From contig JBEKPV010000004.1 in assembly GCA_049520395.1 (NCBI GenBank), forward strand, positions 6,483 to 70,482: DNA of 64,000 nt, read 5' to 3'. Under the pieces are notes generated by a model. It was not told where the DNA came from, made no database searches, and saw nothing but the letters and a program-made list of their open reading frames with translations. This document shows positions 46,032 to 55,128 of the stretch, one piece after another. The stretch is from UBA1161 sp049520395. GTDB lineage: Bacteria; Planctomycetota; Phycisphaerae; Tepidisphaerales; Tepidisphaeraceae. The stretch's first letter is position 1. Every line of letters starts with the position of its first letter. The translations under genes were made by a program, and so were the position numbers.

Positions 46032-47207
46032 TTATCTTAATCGGGATTCGCTGTTCCCGATGCCCCGCAGCGCCAGATTCAGCGCATCCACGTTGCTCGC
46101 CAGTCGCTTGGCCTCGGTGACATCGATGATCTGCTTCTGAAACAACTCCGTCAAATGCTGATCGAAGCTCATGCTGCCCGATTCGCGGTTGCCGACGAGG
46201 CCTTTTAGCTTATCGAATTCACCGTCCAGTATATATTTCCGCACCAGCGGCGTATTGAGCATGATCTCCACCGCCGGCACGCGTCCCTTGCCCTCGCGCC
46301 GTTTGGCCAATCGCTGGCAAACCACGCCGACCAGGTTCAACCCCAACTGCGTCTGCTGCAATTCCTTCTGGTCGGGTTCAAAAAACGAAACCAGGCGCTC
46401 GATGGTCATGGGCGCGTTGGCCGCGTGCACGGTGCTGAAGACCAGGTGCCCCGTATCCGCCGCCCTCAGCGCCACCGAAAGCGAAAACGTGTCGCGAATT
46501 TCGCCGATGAGGATCGTATCCGGATCCTGCCGCAGCATTTCGCGCAGGGCGTATTCGTAGCTCTCGCTGTCCGTCCCGACTTCGACCTGGCTGACCAGGC
46601 TCTTGATGTTTTCGTGTTGATATTCGATCGGGTCTTCGATGGTGATGATCCGCTCGCTGCGCGTGCGGTTGATCTTGCCGATCATGGCCGCCAGGGTCGT
46701 CGATTTGCCCATGCCGGTGGTACCCGAAACCACCACCAGTCCCCGATTGTTGTCGGCCAGCTCTTCCACGCCCGGCGGCAGATTCAATTCGTCAAACTGC
46801 GGAATTCGCGTCACGATCCGCCGCATCACGATCGCGTATTTCTCGCGGCTGCGGAAAATATTGGTCCGAAATCGCGCCACTCCCGGAAAGGTGTGCGCCA
46901 CGTCCACCGCCCCGCGATGCACCAGGATATCCCGTTTCTTATCCGCATCGGAATGCCCCGCCAGAATCTGCGTGACGAAATCCGCCGCCATCTCATCGGA
47001 CAGCGGCGCCGTATCCAAAAACCGCGCCCGCCCGTCCACCCGAATCATCGGCACGCTCCCAGCCTGCAAATGCACGTCCGATCCATTCAGCTTGACGCAG
47101 GTCCGGAGGAAATCATGCAGCGTTAGCTTCCGCTCCTCGACATGAATTTGAGGCGGCGGCGCCCCCTCCGGCCCCGATCCCGTGGTAGCGCTAGGTGTTG
47201 ACGACAT
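46032..47207 (-). CDS. PilT/PilU-like twitching motility ATPase
   Basis: 391 residues from the ATG at 47207, preceded by GAGGA. N-terminal PAS-like domain (GSDVHLQAGSVPMIRVDG), Walker A GTTGMGKST, Asp box ITIEDPIEYQHENIKSLVSQ, Walker B QDPDTILIGEIRD, His box STVHAANAPMTIERL and the C-terminal AIRNLIRE-like region is weak. PilT retracts type IV pili; PilU-like or pseudopilus functions are possible. Divergent from purQ by 77 bases and followed by the PHP phosphatase. Confidence 0.9.
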   Translation of the reverse strand: MSSTPSATTGSGPEGAPPPQIHVEERKLTLHDFLRTCVKLNGSDVHLQAGSVPMIRVDGRARFLDTAPLSDEMAADFVTQILAGHSDADKKRDILVHRGAVDVAHTFPGVARFRTNIFRSREKYAIVMRRIVTRIPQFDELNLPPGVEELADNNRGLVVVSGTTGMGKSTTLAAMIGKINRTRSERIITIEDPIEYQHENIKSLVSQVEVGTDSESYEYALREMLRQDPDTILIGEIRDTFSLSVALRAADTGHLVFSTVHAANAPMTIERLVSFFEPDQKELQQTQLGLNLVGVVCQRLAKRREGKGRVPAVEIMLNTPLVRKYILDGEFDKLKGLVGNRESGSMSFDQHLTELFQKQIIDVTEAKRLASNVDALNLALRGIGNSESRLR

Positions 47208-47284
47208 CGATCTTTTCCTCGATTTCGAATCCGCGCCCCCATTATCCAATTGCCATCGCCGTTCTACAACATAAACTAATGCTA

Positions 47285-48088
47285 ATGAAGCCGTCCACGC
47301 TGATTCTTCGCACCGCAGGGACAAATTGCGAAATGGAGAGCGCTTACGCCTTTGAATTGGCCGGCGCCGAAACGCAATTCTTGCACGTTAATCGACTCTT
47401 AGAAAACCCCGCCCTTCTTGAGGATTTCCAAATCCTCGTCTTCCCGGGCGGATTCAGCTACGGCGACGATATCGCCGCCGGAAAGATATTGGCCAATCAG
47501 ATCTCCCATCATCTTTCCGATGACCTGCGCCGATTTGTCGAATCCGGCAAGCCAATCATCGGAATCTGCAACGGCTTTCAGGTTCTGGTAAAAACCGATC
47601 TTCTCCCCGGCCCCCTGGCGGGCCGAACCGGGCAAACCGCCACGCTCACCAATAACGATTGCGGCCGTTTCGTCGATCGCTGGATTCGCCTCGCGCCCCG
47701 CGGAAACAAATGCATCTGGACCGCCGGCATCGGCTCAATCGAACTCCCCATCGCCCATGGCGAAGGCAAATTCCTCCCCGCCAATGAATCCGTCCGCAAG
47801 GCGCTTTGGGAGAACGATCAGGTTGCGCTGGTTTATGCGAAGCCCGACAATTCCTCCGCCGGCGGGCAATTTCCCGAAAATCCCAACGGCTCGATCGACG
47901 ATATCGCCGGCGTCTGCGACTCCACCGGCCTGGTCTTCGGACTCATGCCGCATCCTGAACGTCATGTCGATGCCACCCAGCATTTTGCCTGGACCGCCAT
48001 CGCACGAAAGGACCGCCCTCCCGAAGGGGACGGGCTGCAGATTTTCAGGAACGCGGTTAAGCATGTGGCTGACGCCGTGGGGGTTTGA
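47285..48088 (+). CDS. purQ: Phosphoribosylformylglycinamidine synthase, glutaminase subunit
   Basis: About 268 residues from ATG at 47285 (an ATG two codons earlier is equally possible). Starts TLILRTAGTNCEMESAYAF, then FPGGFSYGDDIAAGK, the nucleophile Cys in IGICNGFQVL, and the His/Glu pair in LMPHPERHVD. A class-I glutamine amidotransferase that supplies ammonia for step four of purine synthesis. Length and the C-terminal insert fit the long PurQ of planctomycetes and archaea; PurL is not in the window. Confidence 0.93.
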   Translation: MKPSTLILRTAGTNCEMESAYAFELAGAETQFLHVNRLLENPALLEDFQILVFPGGFSYGDDIAAGKILANQISHHLSDDLRRFVESGKPIIGICNGFQVLVKTDLLPGPLAGRTGQTATLTNNDCGRFVDRWIRLAPRGNKCIWTAGIGSIELPIAHGEGKFLPANESVRKALWENDQVALVYAKPDNSSAGGQFPENPNGSIDDIAGVCDSTGLVFGLMPHPERHVDATQHFAWTAIARKDRPPEGDGLQIFRNAVKHVADAVGV

Positions 48089-48091
48089 GGA

Positions 48092-48180
48092 AATGCGGAA
48101 TGATGAATGCGGAATGATGAATTAAAAGCCCGGCGGGTGCATTTGATTTTTATTCATCGTTTTGTATTCATCCATCATCT
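48092..48180. repeat. Intergenic heptamer array (AATGCGG/AATGATG)
   Basis: Four 7-bp units alternate AATGCGG and AATGATG at about 48092-48123, followed after 30 bases by a degenerate inverted run (ATTCATCG, ATTCATCC, ATCATC). It shares units with the array at 40178 and lies between purQ and the thioredoxin-like gene. Confidence 0.75.
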
Positions 48181-48204
48181 TTTTCGCACGACGGAGATGA
48201 CGCC

Positions 48205-49239
48205 ATGAAATACGCATCGATTTTCCTCTTAACCCTGCTGGCCAACATCGCTGCGGCCGCGACGCCTCCCGATCAATTAACTCTCTCCGATCTGGTCAAT
48301 CACCCCGACCGCTGGCCGGCGACGGTGACTCTCCCGAGCGACATCACGTTTTCAAATGGCATGGTGGTTCACCAGGGCCAGCAAGTAGGCGTCGCCGCGT
48401 TCGACGGCACAAATTGTATTCTGGTTGCTCAGGGCAACTTTCGTTTTAGAGCCTCCGCCGCCGACGTCGGGCTTCTGGACGCCGCGAATCAGGCGTGGGC
48501 CGCTCTCACGCCGGCGCAGCGCGCGATCGATCCCGATTCGCTCGCCGCCGACATGACTCTCTGGCCGGTGCAGGTTAAGACCAACACCACCATCACTTGC
48601 TCATTCGGAAGCCTGCCGCCGGGAACCTCCATGAGCGTGGTCACCATCACCAACAAGGGCACCGATCTGGCGTGGCCAAATTCCCCCAATCGCCTGAACC
48701 TCGGTTTCAATTTCACCGACGCGATCGCCCAGGCCCGGCAACTGGCGCTGCTCGATCCGGACAAACGCCCCTCGCGCATCGCCGCGGCTCTGCAGGGAAT
48801 CATGGTCGATTCCGACGGTAACCCCTATAAAGACGATCATCTCCAGGACAAGAAAATGTTCGCCCTCTATTTCGGCGCCAACTGGTGCGCCCCGTGCCAT
48901 TCGTTCTCCCCAGGCTATGTCTCCTTCATGACCGACGCCCTGGCCCAGCATCCGGAACTGGCGGCCGTCTTCATGAACGAGGACCCACAACTCGATCAAA
49001 TGCTCGGCTATATGAAAGATGAAAAAATGCCGTTCCCCGGCGTGCCACAGTCAAGCTGGCAGCAAAACAATGTTGTAGCGCAATACGCCGGCAAAATAAT
49101 TCCGGATTTGGTGATCATCGATCGATTCGGCAAAATTCTCGTCTCGCGCGAAGACCCCAATGGCCAAATGAGCGGCGCCGATGATGCGCTGGCCGCTTTC
49201 AAGACATTCTTAGCCGCTCAGCCCGCGACGCAGCAGTAA
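48205..49239 (+). CDS. Exported thioredoxin-fold protein
   Basis: 344 residues. A Sec signal peptide (MKYASIFLLTLLANIAAAA) is followed by about 180 residues with no recognised domain, then a thioredoxin-like domain from about 205: FALYFGANWCAPCHSFSP with the redox pair WCAPC, and VIIDRFGKILVSRED. The N-terminal half has a repeat-free beta-rich look with TVTLPSDITFSNGMVVHQG. Likely a periplasmic or surface disulfide protein. Overlaps the convergent hypothetical gene by 22 bases. Confidence 0.8.
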   Translation: MKYASIFLLTLLANIAAAATPPDQLTLSDLVNHPDRWPATVTLPSDITFSNGMVVHQGQQVGVAAFDGTNCILVAQGNFRFRASAADVGLLDAANQAWAALTPAQRAIDPDSLAADMTLWPVQVKTNTTITCSFGSLPPGTSMSVVTITNKGTDLAWPNSPNRLNLGFNFTDAIAQARQLALLDPDKRPSRIAAALQGIMVDSDGNPYKDDHLQDKKMFALYFGANWCAPCHSFSPGYVSFMTDALAQHPELAAVFMNEDPQLDQMLGYMKDEKMPFPGVPQSSWQQNNVVAQYAGKIIPDLVIIDRFGKILVSREDPNGQMSGADDALAAFKTFLAAQPATQQ

Positions 49240-49775
49240 TCGAACAGCGTCTTCCATTCCAGCCGTTGCAGCGCCACCGCGGTTGCGAAAATCGGATTGC
49301 GACGTTCGTCGTGGATTTCCTCCACAAGATCAACGAATGCGCCGGGGTTCCAGCCATTTCCCGTGATGCGCAGCAGTCGCTTGTCTGCCGGCAGCGGATT
49401 GACCAGCGCCGCCGCCTGTTGTCCCAAAATCGCCAGCGCCGGATGCCCCGCCCCCCGCGCGTACCAATATTTACTGTTGGAAAAATCCCCTTCCCGCCGG
49501 TGCATGATGGCGTGCCAGAAACTGCCGGTCGGATTTCCAAGCGATTGGCTGATCCGATGCGATTCTTCAAGCCCATCCAGCCAGAGCCAGAGCCCGGCCA
49601 GCACCGCGGAAGCCCTCTCAGCGCTCGCCCCCCGTGCGCTGAGCAATCGACCGGCCTGAACTTTCCCCAGCAGCGTGCGCGCCATTTCCGGCGTCGCACC
49701 CTCCACCACCAGCGCCCCATAGGCGTTGGGATTCGCATCGATAATCTTCGTCGCCAGCGGTTGCACATCGTCCAT
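49218..49775 (-). CDS. Conserved hypothetical protein
   Basis: 185 residues, cytoplasmic by composition. The middle carries a striking conserved-looking stretch, GSFWHAIMHRREGDFSNSKYWYARGAGHP, rich in aromatic and His residues, followed by LVEEIHDERR. Similar stretches occur in proteins of unknown function from planctomycetes and other phyla (from memory). No activity assigned. Convergent with the thioredoxin-like gene. Confidence 0.7.
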   Translation of the reverse strand: MDDVQPLATKIIDANPNAYGALVVEGATPEMARTLLGKVQAGRLLSARGASAERASAVLAGLWLWLDGLEESHRISQSLGNPTGSFWHAIMHRREGDFSNSKYWYARGAGHPALAILGQQAAALVNPLPADKRLLRITGNGWNPGAFVDLVEEIHDERRNPIFATAVALQRLEWKTLFDYCCVAG

Positions 49776-50144
49776 GGAGAAATCCTAATCCGATGACACG
49801 GCTTCGTCGCCCACAAAGGTCAAAGGATGGCAGAGTAGTTAAGCGGCATCCATTTGATCGTGTTATCCACGCGAACTCATTGAAATGACACCCAGCCCGC
49901 TTTCTAGGCAAAAATGGACTGCCAGGGGGACCCTTGCGTATTTTCCTAACAACCTAAATGTCGCCGCCGCAAAATTTTCCGGAATTTCCGCCGAGCACGG
50001 GATTTGCAGAGGAAAATTAGCCGCTGTGGCTGCGGTGTCAATTTGGTTGACCACTGCCCATTTGCCCGGCCTACGGACCGCCCGCGCATTACGGTACGCT
50101 ACCGTCATTCGCCCTCTCGATTAGAAACGGAGAACTAAACTCTC
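49776..50144. other. Intergenic region upstream of glnII
   Basis: 369 bases with no gene. It holds the inverted repeat ACGGTA-CGC-TACCGT at 50091-50105 and GGAGA just before the glnII start. No clear -35/-10 pair was found. Confidence 0.5.
50091..50105. promoter_or_regulatory. Inverted repeat, candidate operator of glnII
   Basis: ACGGTA and TACCGT with a 3-base centre, 39 bases upstream of the glnII ATG. It could be an operator or a small 5'-leader hairpin. Confidence 0.35.
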
Positions 50145-51170
50145 ATGGCAAAGTTCAAATTGGAATATATCTGGCTCGATGGCTACACCCCCGTGCCAAA
50201 CATCCGTGGCAAAACCCTTGTCAGGGACTTCGAAGGCTTCCCGGAACTGGAACAACTCCCCAACTGGGCCTTCGACGGCAGTTCGACCAATCAGGCCGAA
50301 GGGCATAGCTCCGATATGGTGCTCAAGCCGGTCGCCAGGTATTTCGACGCCACCGTCAAGAATGGCGCGATCGTTCTGTGCGAAGTTCTCCATACCGACC
50401 TAACCCCCCATTCCACCAATGCAAGAGCGACGATTCTGGATGATCCGGAAACCTGGTTCGGTTTCGAACAGGAATATTTCCTTTACAAGAACGGCCAGCC
50501 GCTCGGATTCCCCGAAGAAGGCTTCCCCAAGGAAGGCCAAGGCCGCTACTACTGCGGCGTCGGCTATTCGCTGATGGGCAACATCGCCCGCGAAATCGTC
50601 AACAAGCATCTCGATCTCTGCCTCGAGGCAGGCATCAATCATGAAGGGATCAATTCCGAAGTGGCCAAGGGCCAGTGGGAATTCCAGATCTTCGGCAAAG
50701 GCTCCAAAAAGGCCGCCGACGAAATGTGGGCCGCCCGCTACATCCTCGCCCGCCTCTGCGAAAAATACGAGGTGGACGTGAACTGGCACTGCAAACCCCT
50801 CGGCAAAACCGACTGGAACGGCTCGGGAATGCACTCCAACTTCTCCACCAAATACATGCGCGAAGTCGGCGGCAAAGCCTATTTCGAGGCCCTCATGGCC
50901 GCATTCGAAAAATACAAAGACGAGCACATCGCCGTCTACGGCCCGGACAATCATCTGCGCCTCACCGGGCTGCACGAGACGCAGGCGATCGACAAATTCT
51001 CCTACGGCGTCGCCAATCGTGGCGCTTCAATCCGCGTCCCACCGAGCATGCCGAAGAACGATTACCGAGGCTATCTGGAAGATCGGCGTCCCAATTCCCA
51101 GGGCGATCCCTACAAAATCGCCAGCCGAATCCTCCAGACGATCCAAACCGTGCCGCATCCCAAGAGGTAA
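50145..51170 (+). CDS. glnII: Type II (eukaryote-like) glutamine synthetase
   Basis: 341 residues, the compact GSII length, versus about 470 for GSI. Motifs: NWAFDGSSTNQAEGHSSD, WFGFEQEYFLY, GINHEGINSEVAKGQWEFQI, NGSGMHSNFSTKYM and NRGASIRVP. It makes glutamine from glutamate, ammonium and ATP, feeding the GltBD enzyme encoded at 16.8-23.6 kb. The GSI adenylylation-site region is absent, so it would not be under GlnE control. Followed by an intrinsic terminator. Confidence 0.94.
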   Translation: MAKFKLEYIWLDGYTPVPNIRGKTLVRDFEGFPELEQLPNWAFDGSSTNQAEGHSSDMVLKPVARYFDATVKNGAIVLCEVLHTDLTPHSTNARATILDDPETWFGFEQEYFLYKNGQPLGFPEEGFPKEGQGRYYCGVGYSLMGNIAREIVNKHLDLCLEAGINHEGINSEVAKGQWEFQIFGKGSKKAADEMWAARYILARLCEKYEVDVNWHCKPLGKTDWNGSGMHSNFSTKYMREVGGKAYFEALMAAFEKYKDEHIAVYGPDNHLRLTGLHETQAIDKFSYGVANRGASIRVPPSMPKNDYRGYLEDRRPNSQGDPYKIASRILQTIQTVPHPKR

Positions 51171-51207
51171 TTCGGGCAGGTTTGTTCAATTTGCAAGACT
51201 TAGCGCG

Positions 51208-51240
51208 ACGCCGCCCCCAAAACGGGCGGCGTTGCTTTTT
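51208..51240 (+). terminator. Rho-independent terminator after glnII
   Basis: ACGCCGCCC (51208-51216) pairs with GGGCGGCGT (51224-51232) around CCAAAAC, followed by TGCTTTTT. It also lies 25 bases past the end of the convergent small frame at 51265. Confidence 0.85.
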
Positions 51241-51264
51241 GGGTTGGCGCGATTGCCCGATGCT

Positions 51265-51378
51265 TCACGGCACCACGACATTCAATGTCGTCGCGCGCTC
51301 CCCGTTACTGCAGGTAAACGATCCCCCCAGCGCCGCCGCCGCGAAAAGCAACAACAAAATCCAATTCAATCGGCGCAC
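51265..51378 (-). CDS. 37-residue secreted-peptide frame downstream of moeA
   Basis: A GTG at 51378, three bases after the moeA stop and behind GGAG, reads RRLNWILLLLFAAAALGGS, then FTCSNGERATTLNVVVP and TGA. It is a good signal peptide or lipoprotein start with almost no mature part. The end TTLNVV recalls the first strand of molybdate-binding ModA proteins (..LTVFAAAS), so it may be the stub of a modA gene. This is inference from position and a very short match. Confidence 0.45.
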   Translation of the reverse strand: MRRLNWILLLLFAAAALGGSFTCSNGERATTLNVVVP

Positions 51379-51381
51379 GAT

Positions 51382-52590
51382 TTAAATCTCCAAAAAATTC
51401 GCCGCCGACCCGGCCGACTGCGCAGGCTGATTTTCCGGCCGGACCAGAAGCGCGTTCGCCCGCGCCAGCGTAAAAATATCGGCCGATCCCTTCCACGCCA
51501 GCGGCTCAATTTTCCGCCCGTCAAAAATCGCCGGCTGATAAAATTGCCGCGGACCGTTGGCCTCCAGAGTCAGGCTCAACGGCGCCGTCCGAATCCATTC
51601 CCCCGCTTCGCCCCCCGACCATCGTTCGATCAGCCGCCGGATCAGCGTGACCGCGCAGACAAATGCGCTCAGCGGATTCCCCGGCAACCCGAAAACAAAC
51701 TTCCCCCCCGGCATCCGCGCAAAAATAAACGGCTTCCCCGGCTTGATCCGCAATTTCGTGATCTTCATCTCCGCCCCCAGTTCCCGCAAAATCCCCGGCA
51801 CATAATCACGCTCCCCCACGCTCATCCCCCCGCTGATCAGCAGAATATCGCTCTCCAATCCGCGCTCGATCGATTGTCGGATCAGCTTCGGATCGTCGCG
51901 CACAAATCCCAGATCCGTTGTCCGGCATTGCCAGCGATGGAGCAGAGTCGCCAGCATCGCGTTATTCGCCGCGCGAATCTGCGCCCCCGCCGGCTTCGTT
52001 CCGATCTGCACCAGTTCGTCCCCATTGCCCAGAACCGCCGCCGCCGGCCGGTCGTATGCCAGGACGGTATCCTTCCCCACACTGGCCAGCACCGCCACCT
52101 GTGCCGCCCCAATTCGCGTCCCGGCTCCCAGCGCGATATCCCCCTCCCGGGCTTCACTTCCGCGCCGCGTCACGAATCGCCCCGGCGAAGCTGCCCGCAA
52201 TATTCTCACCCGCCCCGTCGCCCGATCGACCTCCGCTTCTTCGATCGGCACCACGGCATCCGCCCCCTCCGGCAGCGGCGCACCGGTCATAATCGCCATG
52301 ATTTCCCCGGCTTTGATTGGAAGCCGCGCCGATTCCCCCGCCGCGACTTTTCCTTGCGGAATCAGGTCCGCCGATTCCCGCGCCAAATCCGCGCTGCGCA
52401 CCGCGAACCCGTCCATCAAGCTTTTATCAAACGGCGGCGAATCGCGGTCGCACCGAATCTCCTCCGCCAATCGCAATCCCGCGGCCTCCCCCACCGCCAC
52501 GCGGATAATCCGCCGCGGCAAATCCGCCGCGTCCACGATCCGCGTCGCCGCTTCCACGCTCAAAAGTTGTGAAACATCCAGTTCCGTCAT
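51382..52590 (-). CDS. moeA: Molybdopterin molybdenumtransferase MoeA
   Basis: 402 residues. FDKSLMDGFAVRSAD, the active-site region IMTGAPLPEGADAVV, SVGKD, LISGGMSVGERDYV and the PGNPLSAFVC loop are all present, with the C-terminal MoeA domain IV. It inserts molybdate into adenylated molybdopterin. Divergent from the membrane glycosyltransferase gene with only 26 bases between starts. No other molybdenum cofactor genes in the window. Confidence 0.95.
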   Translation of the reverse strand: MTELDVSQLLSVEAATRIVDAADLPRRIIRVAVGEAAGLRLAEEIRCDRDSPPFDKSLMDGFAVRSADLARESADLIPQGKVAAGESARLPIKAGEIMAIMTGAPLPEGADAVVPIEEAEVDRATGRVRILRAASPGRFVTRRGSEAREGDIALGAGTRIGAAQVAVLASVGKDTVLAYDRPAAAVLGNGDELVQIGTKPAGAQIRAANNAMLATLLHRWQCRTTDLGFVRDDPKLIRQSIERGLESDILLISGGMSVGERDYVPGILRELGAEMKITKLRIKPGKPFIFARMPGGKFVFGLPGNPLSAFVCAVTLIRRLIERWSGGEAGEWIRTAPLSLTLEANGPRQFYQPAIFDGRKIEPLAWKGSADIFTLARANALLVRPENQPAQSAGSAANFLEI

Positions 52591-52616
52591 ACAAATTCGG
52601 GCCGATTGTAATCCAA

Positions 52617-54383
52617 ATGATCCGTTGCAAAAGTCGCATTTTGGCGTGTCTGGCGGCCGCGCTGGTCACCGGCCTCTACGCCGCCGCCGCCTGGCACAAC
52701 GCCTTCGTCTACGACGACCACGAAGTCATCGAAAACCAGTTTCCGCTCCATTCCTGGCAAGACCTATCCGAAATCTTCCGCGAACCGCATTATCTCAATT
52801 TCCCATATTACCGGCCCATCACGCGGAGCACCTTCGCCATCCAGCGCGCGATCTCCGGCAACAATCCCCGCCCCTACCACCTCTTCAACGCGCTCTTAGC
52901 CGGATTAGCGACGCTCGCCGCCTACGGCCTCCTGCGGCAACGTATCTTCGCCTTAACGCCGCCGGCCGCCCTGCTGGCCGCGCTCTGGTTTTCCCTGCAT
53001 CCCGCGATGTCGGAATGCGTCTACCCCGCCGCCAGCGGCCGCGAAACTCTCCTGGCAAACCTCCTCATGCTCCTCTCCACCTGGGCCTACCTACACCCCT
53101 CCATCCCCTCTCCCCGGTACCCCGGGGAGAGGGCCAGGGTGAGGGGCAGCACACCCAACAGTCCAAGTTCACCCCCCCACCCCACCGATGCATGGAAAGG
53201 CGCAGCCACCTATTCCCTCGCCATGTTCTTCTTCGCCGCCGCATTACTCGCCAAAGAACAAGCCGCGGTCCTCCCGGCAATTTTTATTCTCGCCGATCTT
53301 CTGCTCCAAAAGCCGCGATCGCATCGTTTACTCAGATATCTCCCCCCATTCATATTGCTAGCCGGCTATTTCCTCCTCCGCCATCTGATCTTCCAATCTC
53401 CCACACTAAATTGGGACATCCAGAACCATCCCTTCGCCCCGCTCCTAAGTCTCCTCTACGGCCTGCAAACCGCCATCGCTCCCTTTACGACTCTACACTA
53501 CGAACCCCCCCTTCACGTGTGGCTGGATCCTCCCCTGACGACAACCTGTCTAATCGTCCTCACCCTCCTGTGCGTCTGGATCGCCCGCAGCAAATCTCCC
53601 ATCCCGCGCATCGCCCTCTTTTGGCTCGGGTGGTTCATTCTCATGCAATTACCCACCGCCCACATTTTCCGCCAGGAGGCGCCCTATTCCGAGCGTTACG
53701 TCGCGCTCGCTCTTCTAGCGGTTGCCGGCTCCGGTGCGATGCTCATCCAAAATCTCAAACGCCCGCTGGCTCGATATTCCGCGGCTGCCGTAGCCGTCCT
53801 CTGGATCGCCGGGCTCGGATTCGTCAGCGTGCTCCGCGCCAGTTCTTATACCGACGACACATCGTTCGCCCTGCAATGGCTCAACACCAATCCCGAATCC
53901 GCCGGCGCCCACAACGGCCTGGGGCTCGTCGCCCAATCCGAACACAAGCCTTCGGTTGCCATCGATCAGTACACGCAGGCTCTGGAATTGGATCCCGACT
54001 CCAAAACCGCCCACAACAATCTCGCCAATTTATTGGCCGACCGAAACGACTATGCTGCAGCCGCCGTGCATTACCGCTGGCTCCTGACTCAAAATGCCGA
54101 AGACGTTTCCGCCCTGGTGAATTACGCCCACATGCTCGGCCAGCAGGCCTACGCCCAGCACAATCCGGCCCTCCGCGATCAGGCTCATGCGATTCTGATT
54201 GATGCGATCAACCTCCGCCCCAATTACGCCCAGGCCCATTACATTCTGGCCATTTGGAACGAGACTTTCTCGACGCGCGATTCCGCCATTGCCGAATTTC
54301 AAAAGGCATTAGCCCTCCGCCCCGATCTCCCCGGCGCGCGCGATCGCCTGAACGCTCTGTTGTCGCTCACGTCGCGCCCATAA
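52617..54383 (+). CDS. PMT/TMTC-like multi-pass membrane protein with C-terminal TPR repeats
   Basis: About 588 residues from ATG at 52617 (MIRCKSRILACLAAALVTG). The first loop has NAFVYDDHEVIEN and YYRPITRSTFAIQ, as in protein-O-mannosyltransferase-like TMTC proteins, followed by roughly ten membrane helices and about three to four tetratricopeptide repeats (AIDQYTQALELDPDSKTAHNNLANLL). A sugar-transfer role is likely. A palindromic repeat is inserted in frame at 53106-53146 (SPRYPGERARVRG in the protein), between two helices, where the domain tolerates it. Stop codon is 1 base from the convergent gene. Confidence 0.78.
   Translation: MIRCKSRILACLAAALVTGLYAAAAWHNAFVYDDHEVIENQFPLHSWQDLSEIFREPHYLNFPYYRPITRSTFAIQRAISGNNPRPYHLFNALLAGLATLAAYGLLRQRIFALTPPAALLAALWFSLHPAMSECVYPAASGRETLLANLLMLLSTWAYLHPSIPSPRYPGERARVRGSTPNSPSSPPHPTDAWKGAATYSLAMFFFAAALLAKEQAAVLPAIFILADLLLQKPRSHRLLRYLPPFILLAGYFLLRHLIFQSPTLNWDIQNHPFAPLLSLLYGLQTAIAPFTTLHYEPPLHVWLDPPLTTTCLIVLTLLCVWIARSKSPIPRIALFWLGWFILMQLPTAHIFRQEAPYSERYVALALLAVAGSGAMLIQNLKRPLARYSAAAVAVLWIAGLGFVSVLRASSYTDDTSFALQWLNTNPESAGAHNGLGLVAQSEHKPSVAIDQYTQALELDPDSKTAHNNLANLLADRNDYAAAAVHYRWLLTQNAEDVSALVNYAHMLGQQAYAQHNPALRDQAHAILIDAINLRPNYAQAHYILAIWNETFSTRDSAIAEFQKALALRPDLPGARDRLNALLSLTSRP
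53106..53146. repeat. Dispersed palindromic repeat inserted inside a coding sequence
   Basis: CCCTCTCCCCGG (53106-53117), TACC, CCGGGGAGAGGG (53122-53133): perfect 12-bp arms, then CCAGGGTGAGGGG. This sequence type is a common intergenic repeat in many high-GC bacteria (from memory). Here it is read in frame and adds about 13-16 residues to a loop. Confidence 0.8.
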
Positions 54384-54384
54384 C

Positions 54385-55089
54385 CTAAGAAAGCTTCAGC
54401 TCCAGGATTTTGGCAACCGCCCGCTGATACTCCGGCTTGAGATGCCGCCGTTTTTTTTCCCTCAAAATTGGCCTCACCTTGGCTCGATCCAAATTCAGAT
54501 TTCGCACCAGCGGCAATTCCCACGATTCATATTCATCCGGCTTGCAGGTCTTCGTTTTTCCCAATGCCAATTGGATTCCCCTCACCGCATGCACCGCCAA
54601 TTTCCGCTGAAAGGCTCGCGGGTCTGAGTTACTTTTCTTGTAAAGCTCAATCGAGTTCACAAAAACCGTCGCCGACTCATCGTGGCAAAACATCAGGTTA
54701 AACGGCACGCTGGTCGTCTTGCGCACCGTCACGGAATCCCCAAACCGCTTCCCCACATCGCTGACATTCCTGAAATCGGATCGAAATTGCACCCGCGGCA
54801 TTCCCAGCATGCTCGCCACCATATATTCCGCCACCGTCCCCGAATCCAATTCCAACCCATTCATATTCGCCAGCACAAAATCCCGCTCGATCATCGCCAG
54901 ATAATCTTCCGCGCGAATCGCTCGATCGCGACCCTCCTCCTGCGTCGCCATATCCTGCGGCAAATCGATCCGAATCATCCCCCGCGAGACTCGCTCGATC
55001 TCCCCCGCCAGCGCCCGATTACCGATCAATTCCTGCCCGGAAAAAAGCCCACCGGCGAAATACCCGGCAAGTCTCACAGCACTTCCCAT
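54385..55089 (-). CDS. Nucleoside 2-deoxyribosyltransferase-like protein
   Basis: 234 residues. MGSAVRLAGYFAGGLFSGQE, then the conserved DFVLANMNGLELDSGTVAEY and MPRVQFRSDFRN match the nucleoside 2-deoxyribosyltransferase/YtoQ-like Rossmann fold, including the acidic residue in DSGTVAEY. A C-terminal extension of about 100 basic residues is not part of the usual domain. It might recycle nucleosides or hydrolyse a nucleotide-like signal; unproven. Confidence 0.7.
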   Translation of the reverse strand: MGSAVRLAGYFAGGLFSGQELIGNRALAGEIERVSRGMIRIDLPQDMATQEEGRDRAIRAEDYLAMIERDFVLANMNGLELDSGTVAEYMVASMLGMPRVQFRSDFRNVSDVGKRFGDSVTVRKTTSVPFNLMFCHDESATVFVNSIELYKKSNSDPRAFQRKLAVHAVRGIQLALGKTKTCKPDEYESWELPLVRNLNLDRAKVRPILREKKRRHLKPEYQRAVAKILELKLS

Positions 55090-55128
55090 GTAAGCGACTT
55101 TACCGAAACGCGAAGCCCCCGCAATATT

